Assembly: GCF_043555835.1 (NCBI RefSeq)
Contig: NZ_JBIGHV010000002.1
Coordinates: 186,001 to 250,000 of the forward strand
DNA length: 64,000 nucleotides
From: Pelomonas parva
GTDB lineage: Bacteria; Pseudomonadota; Gammaproteobacteria; Burkholderiales; Burkholderiaceae_C
Direction of reading: 5' to 3'
Program-made: the position numbers and the translations under genes
Part shown: piece after piece, positions 1-9,600 of the stretch
Numbering within the stretch: position 1 is the stretch's first letter
Layout of the letters: each line of letters starts with the position of its first letter
Notes under the pieces: generated by a model
Databases searched by the model: none
What the model saw: only the letters and a program-made list of their open reading frames with translations
What the model was told of the DNA's origin: nothing

Positions 1-3000
1 CAGCTCACGCAGACCGGCACGCTGACGGTCGGCTCGCTGAGCGCCAACCTTTCCGTCGACGGCGCCGCCGCGAAAACCGTCCAACTGAGCGGCGTCACCA
101 GCAGCCAGAACCTGCAACTGCAGGTGGCCAATGGCGACCTGCAACTCGACGCCAGCGCGACAACGCAGGGCGGCAGCCTGGGTCTGGCTGTCAGCGGTGG
201 CAGCCTGGTCATGGCCGGCGGCAGCGTCGCCAGCAGCCAGGGCGGCGCGATCACGCTGACCGCCTCGGGCGACGTGGTCCTCGGCCAGGCCGATGCGCGC
301 GGCACGGGTGCTGCCAGCGTCGCCATCACGGCCGGTGGCGACCTGCGTGTCGCGACCGGCGCACCGGCCACGCAGGTGCTGGGCAGCAGTGCCAGCCTCA
401 CGGCCGGCGGCGGCATTGCCGGCGTGAGCGCCGACGTGTCCTCCCTGCAACTCGCCGCTACCGGCGCCGTCAGCGTCGCCAACGCGGGCGACCTGACCCT
501 CAGCGGCGCCGCGCTGCAAGTGAGCAGCCTGACCCTGCAGGTCGGCGGCAGCCTGACGCTGCAGCAAGCCGTCACGGCCAGCGGCGCCATCACGCTCGAT
601 GCCGGCGCGGCGCTCAGTGTCTCGGCGGCACTGACAGCCCAGACGCTGGACCTTGCCAGCACCGGCAACCTCAGCGTGTCTGCCAACCTGACAGCCCAGG
701 GCGAACTCGGCCTGAGCAGCGGCGGCGACCTGACGCTGTCCGGCGCGACCCAGGGCGGCAACGTCACGCTGCAGAGCACCGGTGCCACCAGCGTGCAGGG
801 CACCGTGAACAGCACCGGCCAGCTGCTCGCCAGCGCCGGTGGCGCGCTGACCACCAGCGCCGCGCTGACGGCCGGCAACAGCTTGAGCCTCAGCAGTGGC
901 GGCGACCTGACGCTGGGCGGCGCGGCCCAGGGCGGCAGCGTCACGCTGCACAGCAGCGGCGCCACCAGCGTGCAAGCCACCGTGAACAGCACCGGCCAAC
1001 TGCTGGCCAGCGCCGACGGCTCGCTCAGCACCAGCGCCGCGCTGACGGCCGGCAGTGGCCTGAGCCTCAGCACCGGCGGCGACCTGACGCTGGGCGGCAC
1101 GACCCACGGCAGCAGCGTCACCTTGCAGAGCACCGGCGCCACCAGCATCCAGGCCGCCGTCCACAGCGACAACCTGCTGCTCGCCAGCGCCGGCACCACG
1201 CTGACCACCAGCGCCGCGCTGACCGCCGGCACCGGCCTGAGCCTCACCAGCGGCGGCGACCTGACGCTGGGCGGCAATGCCAGCACCACCACCGGCCCGT
1301 CCAGCCTCGCCGCCGGCCGCGATCTCGCCGTCAACGGCCGCCTGTCCAGCGCCGCCAGCATCGACGCCCAGGCCCAGCGCGACATCGTCTTCGCCAGCAG
1401 CGCCAGCGCCGATGCACTCGCCGCGCTGCGCCTGCAGGCCGGTGGCGACATCCGTCTCGGCACGCTGAGCAGCGCCACGGCCGTGTCGCTGATCGCTGGC
1501 GGCAGCGTCCTCGGCAGCGCCGCCGACCGCATCGACATCACGGCGCCGGTGCTGCGCCTGCAAGCCGGCAACGGCATCGGCCTGGACACGGCCAACGCCG
1601 CGGACCGCCTGCAGACCCAGGTCGCCACCGTCTCCGCCCGCGCCGGCAGCGGCGGCATCTGGCTGCTGGAGAGCGACGCCATCACCATCGACGACGTGGC
1701 CGTCAGCGTCACCCGCCTGGGCACCGCCGGCCAGTTCAGCACGGTGGCCGACGCCGCGCAGAGCGACCTCATCACCAGCGCCAACGGCAGCATCGGTCTG
1801 CGCACGCTGGCCGGCGCCATCGTGCTGAACGACGGCAGCGCGCCGGCCAACGGCGTGGCCGTGAAGGCCGATGGCAGCGGCCAGGTCAGCCTGCAGGCGC
1901 AAGGCGCGGGAGCGGTGCTGGACGTGCCGGCGCAGACGATCGATCAGGACGGCGATGTCGTCCTCGACAGCAACCTGGCCTTGCAGGGTGACCTCGTCGT
2001 CAACGCCGGCCAGGGCGCCGGCAGCGGCGGCATCACGCTGACCGGCGCTGTGGATGGCCAGGCCGGCGGCGCGGCCGACACGCTGACGCTGCATGCCGAC
2101 GGCGGCGCCGTCACCGTGCTCGGCGCGGTCGGCGCCACGACGGCTCTGGCCGGCATGGCCATTGACGGCGCCACCGACGTGAGCTTCGCGTCCAGCGTGC
2201 GCCTGACCGGCGACCTGACCGTGCACGCCAGCGGCACCGTCGAGTTCCATGGCGACCTGCTGCTGGACGGCGGCAGCCTGCACATCGTCGGCGCCACGCG
2301 CGTCGTGCTCAACGGCGTCGTCATCGCCCAGGGCGACCTGGTCATCAACGGCGCCACCAGCCTGACGCTGGGCGCCAGCAGCATCGCCGGCGGCAACGTC
2401 GTGCTGGGCGTGGACGCGCTGACGCTGAATGGCCCGCTGACCTCGGCCGGCGGCGCTCTGACCATCCAGCCCACCGCCACCGGCCGCGCGATCAGCCTGG
2501 CCGAAAGCGGCGACGGCCTGCTGCTCAGCGCCGCGACGCTGGCCAATCTGCGCGGCTTCGGCGCCGTGACGCTCGACACCACGGGCCAGGTGCTGGTCTC
2601 GACCGACACGCTGAGCGCGCTGGCCGCCACCGGCCTGGACATCAGCGGCGCCAGCTTCAACCTGCAGGGCGGCAGTGCCAACCTGCAGTTCAGCGATCAC
2701 CTCGCGCTGCGCGCCAGCGGCGACGTGGCCATGAGCGGCCGCACCGCCTTCAGCGCTCCGGGCGCCGACTTCAGCATCGACGCCCGCGGTGCGCTGACGA
2801 TGGCCGCCGGCTCGCGCATCGCGACCAGCGGCGGCGACGTGACCGCGTTGGCCGATGCCGGCATCACGCTGGGCCGTGTCGAGACCGGCAGCGGTGGCGT
2901 GCTGCTGCAGGCGCTGACGGGCTCCATCGTCGACGCCGACAACGACGAGGGCGTCAACGTGCAGGCCGCCTGGCTGTCGCTGCGCGGTCATGGCCCGGCG

Positions 3001-3594
3001 CTGACGCCCGGCAGCTCGACCAGCGCCGCCGCCATCGACGTGGCCGTGGGCCGCCTCGACGCCGACGACCAGCGCGGCCTGATGCTGCGCGACACCGGCG
3101 CCGATGGCCGCACCCGCTTCAACCTGCTGGACAACGGCGTGCTGTACCAGCAGGTCGTCGCCGACGGCAGCCCGCTGCGCGGCTCGACGGCGCCGATCGC
3201 CCCGGGCGCGGGCGGCAGCAGTGCCAGCGACGCGACGGCCCAGATGGCCGCCTGGATGCAGGCGCTGCGCCCGCTGTCCGAACTGCGCCAGGGCTCGCTG
3301 CTGGACGGCCCGACGCGCGTCGCGCTGAGCCTGGGCCACGACCACACCGACCTGCCGCGCGACAGCGCAGCCAGCGTCTACCTGGCCACGCTCACCAACT
3401 CGCCCGCAGGCGACACCCAGGCCGCCACGGCGGGCGAGGCGCTGAATCTGCTGTCTGATGCGTCCTTCGGCCTGGCACAGAGCCTCGAGCGCGCCTGGCT
3501 GCTCGGCAGCGGCTCGCAGCAGCCGGCCGCCAGCGGCATGAGCGCCGTGCCCGACACTGCCTTCGATATCTGGGAGGAAAGCCTGGCCCTCTGA
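1..3594 (+). CDS. Giant repeat-rich surface protein, C-terminal part (5' end outside window)
   Basis: The reading frame is open from base 1, so only the last ~1198 residues are seen. The GTG at 124 is unlikely to be the true start. The sequence is almost wholly Ala/Gly/Ser/Thr/Val/Leu beta-strand repeats of the type LTLSSGGDLTLGG, with no Cys, as in large secreted adhesin or matrix proteins. A 59-residue unit repeats three times near residues 236-412. From about residue 540 onward it is clearly paralogous to the C-terminal part of the next gene, sharing GGIWL-x-E-x-DAI, GAVDGQAGGAAD, VEFHGDL, LRGHGPAL and RFNLLDNGVLYQQ. It ends in FDIWEESLAL, against FRVWSEELVV in the neighbour. The next gene starts 41 bp downstream, so the two are probably co-transcribed. 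Its N-terminus is not visible; by analogy it should carry a LEPR-XLL motif. Its function as a surface or matrix protein is inferred from composition and neighbours. Confidence 0.8.
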   Translation, partial: QLTQTGTLTVGSLSANLSVDGAAAKTVQLSGVTSSQNLQLQVANGDLQLDASATTQGGSLGLAVSGGSLVMAGGSVASSQGGAITLTASGDVVLGQADARGTGAASVAITAGGDLRVATGAPATQVLGSSASLTAGGGIAGVSADVSSLQLAATGAVSVANAGDLTLSGAALQVSSLTLQVGGSLTLQQAVTASGAITLDAGAALSVSAALTAQTLDLASTGNLSVSANLTAQGELGLSSGGDLTLSGATQGGNVTLQSTGATSVQGTVNSTGQLLASAGGALTTSAALTAGNSLSLSSGGDLTLGGAAQGGSVTLHSSGATSVQATVNSTGQLLASADGSLSTSAALTAGSGLSLSTGGDLTLGGTTHGSSVTLQSTGATSIQAAVHSDNLLLASAGTTLTTSAALTAGTGLSLTSGGDLTLGGNASTTTGPSSLAAGRDLAVNGRLSSAASIDAQAQRDIVFASSASADALAALRLQAGGDIRLGTLSSATAVSLIAGGSVLGSAADRIDITAPVLRLQAGNGIGLDTANAADRLQTQVATVSARAGSGGIWLLESDAITIDDVAVSVTRLGTAGQFSTVADAAQSDLITSANGSIGLRTLAGAIVLNDGSAPANGVAVKADGSGQVSLQAQGAGAVLDVPAQTIDQDGDVVLDSNLALQGDLVVNAGQGAGSGGITLTGAVDGQAGGAADTLTLHADGGAVTVLGAVGATTALAGMAIDGATDVSFASSVRLTGDLTVHASGTVEFHGDLLLDGGSLHIVGATRVVLNGVVIAQGDLVINGATSLTLGASSIAGGNVVLGVDALTLNGPLTSAGGALTIQPTATGRAISLAESGDGLLLSAATLANLRGFGAVTLDTTGQVLVSTDTLSALAATGLDISGASFNLQGGSANLQFSDHLALRASGDVAMSGRTAFSAPGADFSIDARGALTMAAGSRIATSGGDVTALADAGITLGRVETGSGGVLLQALTGSIVDADNDEGVNVQAAWLSLRGHGPALTPGSSTSAAAIDVAVGRLDADDQRGLMLRDTGADGRTRFNLLDNGVLYQQVVADGSPLRGSTAPIAPGAGGSSASDATAQMAAWMQALRPLSELRQGSLLDGPTRVALSLGHDHTDLPRDSAASVYLATLTNSPAGDTQAATAGEALNLLSDASFGLAQSLERAWLLGSGSQQPAASGMSAVPDTAFDIWEESLAL
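706..1275 (+). repeat. Tandem 177-bp (59-aa) repeats inside the giant repeat protein
   Basis: The phrase GGCGGCGACCTGACGCTG recurs at about 721, 898, 1075 and 1252, exactly 177 bp apart. This gives three full units and the start of a fourth. Each unit encodes L-S-L-S-S-G-G-D-L-T-L-G-G, a VTL-S-GATS block and LLASA...T-S-A-A-L-T-A-G. The units are similar but not identical, so this is an older amplification than the 498-bp repeats of the RTX adhesin. Confidence 0.85.
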
Positions 3595-3635
3595 CCACGG
3601 AGGGAGGAGGCTGCCTCATAACAAGGAACACCCCC

Positions 3636-6600
3636 GTGAAACTCCGCTCCCTGCTGCCGCGCCGTTGGCGAGAAGCCGCGCCTTCCGCTCCCTTGGCTGT
3701 CAAGCCGAGCGCCCGCGCCTGGCATCTGGAAGCTTTGGAGCCCCGCGTGCTGCTGTCGGCCGACCCCGTGCTGGGGGCCGTGCTGATCGCGCTGCCGCCC
3801 GACACCGGCGCCGCCGGCGACGCGGACGGCGCCTACCAACCGGAGGCCATCGACGCCGCCACGCTGATCGCCCAGGGCAAGTCCGTCATCGGCACGCCGG
3901 GCAGCAGCGACACCATCCGGATCGGCAACGCCGATGGTTCGCCGGTCATCGTCGGTGGAGATCTGACCCTCTACGCCGACGGCCCCGGCGGTGAGATCCT
4001 TCAAGACGGCGACCTCTTCGTCGCCGGCAACTACACCGCCTTTGGCTCCGGCCACACCAACGTGCTGAACGGCAACGTCACGGCCGGCGGCAGCTACACG
4101 AACGCTGACTCGGTGCGCATCAGCGGCAGCCTCACGATCGAGTCCGGCGGCTCCATCGCGCTGGGCGGCAACAACACGCACTATCTGGGCGGCAACAGCA
4201 GCGGCACGACCGACCAGCTGACGCTGAAGGCCGCGACCAACGGCAACATCAACATCTACAGCGCCGTCGACGACGGCAGCGAAGGCGGCGACCTTCTGTC
4301 CGGCCTGACCATCACGCAGGCCAACAACGTCACCTTCCACGAAGCCGTGGAGGTCAACGGCAACCTGACCATCACCGCCGGCGGCATCGTCACGTTCGCG
4401 CAGGGCATCACGCTGGGCAGCGGCGGCAACCTGACGGTGCTGGGCGCCGACCGCGTCGTCTTCAACGGCTCCGTGCTGCTGCAGCAGGGCGGCAGCATCC
4501 TGCTGGAGGCGGACTCCATCGACATGCTCTCCGGCGCGCTCGGTTCGGGCGCCATCGCCGGCACCGGCACGGTCACGCTGCGCCCGTCGACGCTGTCCAC
4601 GCCGATGGACTTGTTCTACCTGCCGGGCGTGCCCACGGCCGGCGCGCTGCAGCTGACGGCTGCCGAGATGAAGGCCTTCGGCAGCGGCTTTACGCAGTAC
4701 ACCTTCGGCTGGTCGGCCTCCGGCCATGCGGTGGCGGGCAGCGGCGACGTGCGCGTCGGCACGGCAGAGGATGTCGGTCCGGTGGTGGGTGGCTCGCTGA
4801 CGGTGTTCGGCAACCACATCACCGCCGTCAATGCGGAGGACAGCCCCGAGCGCGGCCTCAAGCTGGGCCCGGCCAAGTCGCTGGTGCTGGACGCGCGCGC
4901 CAACATCACGCTGAACAACTTCACCGAGGTCGACACGGTCACGATGACCTCCGCGACCGGCCTCATCCAGCAGGTCGATCTGCAGCCGGGCGACGGCGTC
5001 TCCGAGCCGCTGCGCGCGCTGTCGCTAACCGCGACTGCGGTGACCGGCGTCAACCTGCCCAACCTGGAAGTCAACCAGCTGGACGTCGTCAACAGCGGCC
5101 AGGGCAACATCGTGCTGAGCGAGAACGCGGCGCGTTCGACGAGCCGCTTCTCGGACACCGCCATCGACGGCAGCGTCACCGTGCTGCGCCTGGCGCAGAC
5201 GGGCCTCACCGGCACCAACGGCATCTCGCTGACCAGCCAGGCCGGCGTCAGCAGCAATGACGGCAGCGCGCGGCCGGGCAACATCACGCTGGCGGCCGGC
5301 GCCGGCATCAGCCTGGCGACCAGCGGTGCGTTGAGCATCTCGGCGCTCGGCACCGGCTCCGACATCAGCCTGCTCGCGCCCATCGCCGTGCAGGGCGGCG
5401 CGGTGACGCTCAGCGCGGCCGACGCGTTCTCGGCCAGCGTGGCCGCACCCATCACCGCCAGTGGTCCCTCGGCCGTCGCGATCAGCAGCGGCACGGGCAG
5501 CCTGACACTGGCCGCCAACGTGACGACCGTCGGCGGCAGCCTGACGCTCAGCGGCGGCGCGGCGCTGGACTTGTCCGGCATCACGCTGAACGCCGGTCCC
5601 AGTGGCGCCATCGCGCTGCAGTCGGTGGGCGACCTTAAGGTGGGCATCATCAACGCGGCCAGCAGCATCACGCTGTCGTCCACCGGCGGCGCCATCCTCG
5701 ATGCGCTCGCGGGCGACGCGGCCAACCTGGTGGGCGAAGCAGCGATCGTGTCGCTCACGGCCCTCAACGGCGTCGGCACCGGCAGCGCGCCGCTGCGCAC
5801 GGCCATCGGCAGCCTGACGGCGACAGTGAGCGGCACGACCGGCGGCATCTTCATTGCCGAGGAGACGGCGCTGACGGTCACGTCCAGCGGCCTGACGACG
5901 GCCGGCAGCGGCGCCGTCGTCGTGCGTAATGCCGCCAGCGACCTGACCGTGCAGGGCCCCGTGCATGCGAATGGCACGGGCCACATCCTGCTGGAGTCCA
6001 TGGCGTTCAACCTCTACGTCCAGAGCGACGTGCTGGCGCAGGGCGGCAGCATCAGCCTGCTCGCGGCCGGTGCGGTGGCCGCTACCGGCACGGAGGTGCG
6101 CACCCGCAGCGCCGGCCAGACGCTGGACCTGCGCGCGGGCACCAGCCTGTCCGCAGGCGCCGCGACGGTGCTGGCCACGGCGGGCGGCCACCTGCGGCTG
6201 CAGGCGCCGTTCGTCACGCTGAGCAGCGTGGACGCCGGCACGGGTACGGTCGCGGTCGTGGCGACTCAAGACGTCGCCGCCACCACGGGCACCACGCTCA
6301 CCGCCGGCGCAGCGCGCCTTCAGGCGGGCGGCTCCATCGGCACGGGCGGCGTACCGCTCGCGCTGCACGTGGCGCAGCTGGCCGCCTCGGCCGGCGGGGC
6401 CATGGTGCTCAATGAAACCGACGACATCAGCGTCGGCAGCGTGGCCGACCCAGCGGTCAACCGCGTCGGCGCGCTCGGCACCGTCACGGCACTGACGCCC
6501 TCCAGCGCGCTCGCAGGTCTGTCCAACAGCAATGGCGTGATCGTGCTGACCGCGGGCGGCGCCGTGTCGCTGGACAGTGCCGTCAATGCGACTTCCATTG

Positions 6601-9600
6601 CCGGTTCACATGTGCGTGTCGGTGCGGGCGGCGCGCTGGCCGTCAACGCGGCGGTGGCGAGCACCGGCGGCCTCGTCACGCTGCAGGCTGGCGGCGCGAT
6701 CACGCATGCCGCAACGGGCAGCGTCACCACGGCCGCTCAGGTCATCGACGAGCAGGCCGGTGGTGCCATCACGCTCGCAGCCGGCACAACCGTGAACACG
6801 GCCGGTGGCCGGCTGCGCATGGAGGCCGGCGGCGTGCTGACCCTGGGCCAGCTCAGTGCCGGGAATGCAGAGGCCTGGCTGCAAGGCACGCACATCGTCA
6901 GTGCTGCGGGCAACGGCATCGACCTGGTGGCCTCGGACGCCCGACTGATCAGCACCGGCACGGGCACGTCCGATGGCATCGGCAGCGCTGCGAATGCCGT
7001 GTCGCTGCAGGTGCAGCGCCTGGCGGCCCAATCGGCAGGCGCGGGCGGTGTGTTCATCAGCGAAGCCGACGCCGTGATCGTCGACGCGATTGCGGCGAGC
7101 AGCTTCACGCGCGTGCAGGCCGATGGCACGCTGGCCATGCGGCCCGCCGAGGCAGAGCTTCGCGGCATCAGCAGCGCGGCCGGCCTGGTGATGTCGGCCG
7201 GCGGCAACCTCGTCGTCGGTGTGGCCGTGACGGCCCAGCGCATGCACCTGTCCGCAGGCAACGACTTGGTCGTGGGCCTGCTCAGCGGCGGGCTGACCAG
7301 CGGCGGCGTCATCACGCTGGCCGCAGCGCGCGACCTGCACGTGCAGGACAACGTGAACGCGGCGGCTGGCCTGGACCTGTCCGCCGGCCGTGATTTGCTG
7401 ATGAACCCCGGCGTCAGTGCCACCGCCCAGGGCGCCGCGCTGCTGCAAGCCGTGCGCGACGTGCGCGTAGGCGTCGTCGACGTGGGCAGCACCAAGTCGC
7501 TGACGATCAATGCCGGCGGCAGCCTGACCGACGCCGACGCGGCTGGCGACAGCAGCGTCAACCTGAAGGCGGGCAAGTTGGTGCTGATCGCCACGGCCGG
7601 CATCGGCCAGGCCGGCAATGCGGTGGAGACGGCGGCGGACTACCTCGGCGCGAGCGCGGGCGGTGGCGTCTTCATCGACGAGACGGACGGGCTGGCCATC
7701 AACGGCGCGCTGGGCACGAACTTCGGCACCGTCCAGCGTGTCGGTGCCGACGGCAGCGTCAGCACGCTGACGGCCACTGAAGTGCAAGGCCTGTCCAGCG
7801 GCAACTCGCCACTGGTGCTGCGCCTGCTGGGCGGCGCGCTGACGGTGGATGCCGCCGTGCAGTCGCAAGGCGGGGCGATTCGGCTGGACGCGACAGGCGC
7901 TGTCACCTTGAACGCGGCCGTGGCCAGCAACGGCGGTGCCCTCAGCCTGCTGGCCGGCGGCGCGGTGACCCAGGCCGCAGCCGGCAGCGTGCGCAGCAGT
8001 GGCGGCGCCATCGACGCGCAAGCCGGCGGCGCCTGGACGCAGGCCCAGGGCAGCCGCGTCGCCAGCGGCGGCGGCGCGCTGCGCCTGGCCGCCACCGGCG
8101 CGCTGGCGTTGGCTGAACTGGACGCGGGCAGCGGCGCGATGAGCGTCACCGCCAGCCAGGTGAAGGACCTCGCCGGTGACGGCGCCACGACGGCCGACCT
8201 GACCGCCGCCAGCCTCGTGCTGCGGACCACGGGCACCGCAGCCACCGACGGCGTCGGCAGCGGCGCGGACGCGCTCGACATCGCCGTGCAGAGCCTGGGC
8301 GTGGCCACAGCCGGCGGCGGCATTTACCTGTCTCAGGTCAGCGGCGCGCTGGTGGTGGACAGTCTCCCCGCGTTCTCCGGCTCGCGCGTGCAGACCGACG
8401 GCACGGTGGCCACCGCCGCCGTCACCGACGCGGCCCTGGCCGGCCTGTCCAGCAGCGACAGCCTGGTGCTGGCCGGCGGCGGCAACCTGAGCTTCAACGC
8501 GGCCAGCGGCGCCACGGGCTCGGTGCTGGTCACCAGCGCGGGCGACCTGACCGTGGGCGCCGTGCTGAGCGGCCTCATCGTCTCGCTGAACGCCGGCAAC
8601 GACTTGCTGCTGAACGCCAATCTCAGCAGCACCGGCAGCACGCGCAGCCTGGACCTGCAGGCTGTGCGCGACCTCACGCAGGCCCAGGGCACCAGCCTGC
8701 AGACGGCCAACGGCGTGATCGCGCTGCAGGCCGGCCGCGACATCACGCTGGAGGCGCTGAATGCCGGCACGGCCGGCGCCGCGCTGATCGCGGGCGGCGC
8801 CATCGTCGACGGCGACACGGCGGGCGACACCGAGACCGACATCACAGCCTCTGCGCTGCGCCTGACGGCGGGTGGCGCCGCCGGCACGGCGGCCAATGCG
8901 CTGGAAACGGCCGTGACCAGCCTGAGCGCCAGTGCGGCCTTGCTGTCGCTCGTGCAGACCCAGGCGCTGACCATCGACCGCGTCGCCACCAGCCTGCAGC
9001 GCGTCTCCAGCACCGGCAGCCTCAGCGCCGTGGACCTCGGCGCGCAGGAAGACCTGCTGACCGCTAACGGCACCTTGCTGCTGACCGTCAACAGCGGCGA
9101 CCTGACCATCAACGGCGGCACGGCCAGCACCGAGCAGGCCGTCAATGCGGGCGGCTCGCTGCTGCTGCGTGCCGTCTCCGGCAGCGTGGCCGTGAAGGCC
9201 GGCATCACGGCGGCCGGCGACGCCAGCCTGCGCGCGGGCGGCGAACTGAACTTCACGGCCGGCGGCGATGTGACGCTGGCCGGCGCCGGCAGCCTGGACG
9301 CGGAGGCCGGCGCGGGGCTGACGATGGCCGACGGCAGCGTCTTCACCAGCGGCACCGGCTCGCTGCGCCTGTCCGCCGTGCTCAACCTCAGCGTCGGCGC
9401 GCTGCAGACCGGGGGCGATGTCAGCCTGCTGGCGCGCTCTATCACCGATGCCGGCGGTACCGAGACCGACGTGACCGCCCGCGCGCTGCGCGTGCTGACC
9501 ACCGGCACCGGCACGACACAGGGCTTTGGCACCGGCGCCGCGCCGTTGCAGCTGCAGGTGGCCACGCTGGCGGCCAGCATCGCCGGCACGGGCGCCGGCG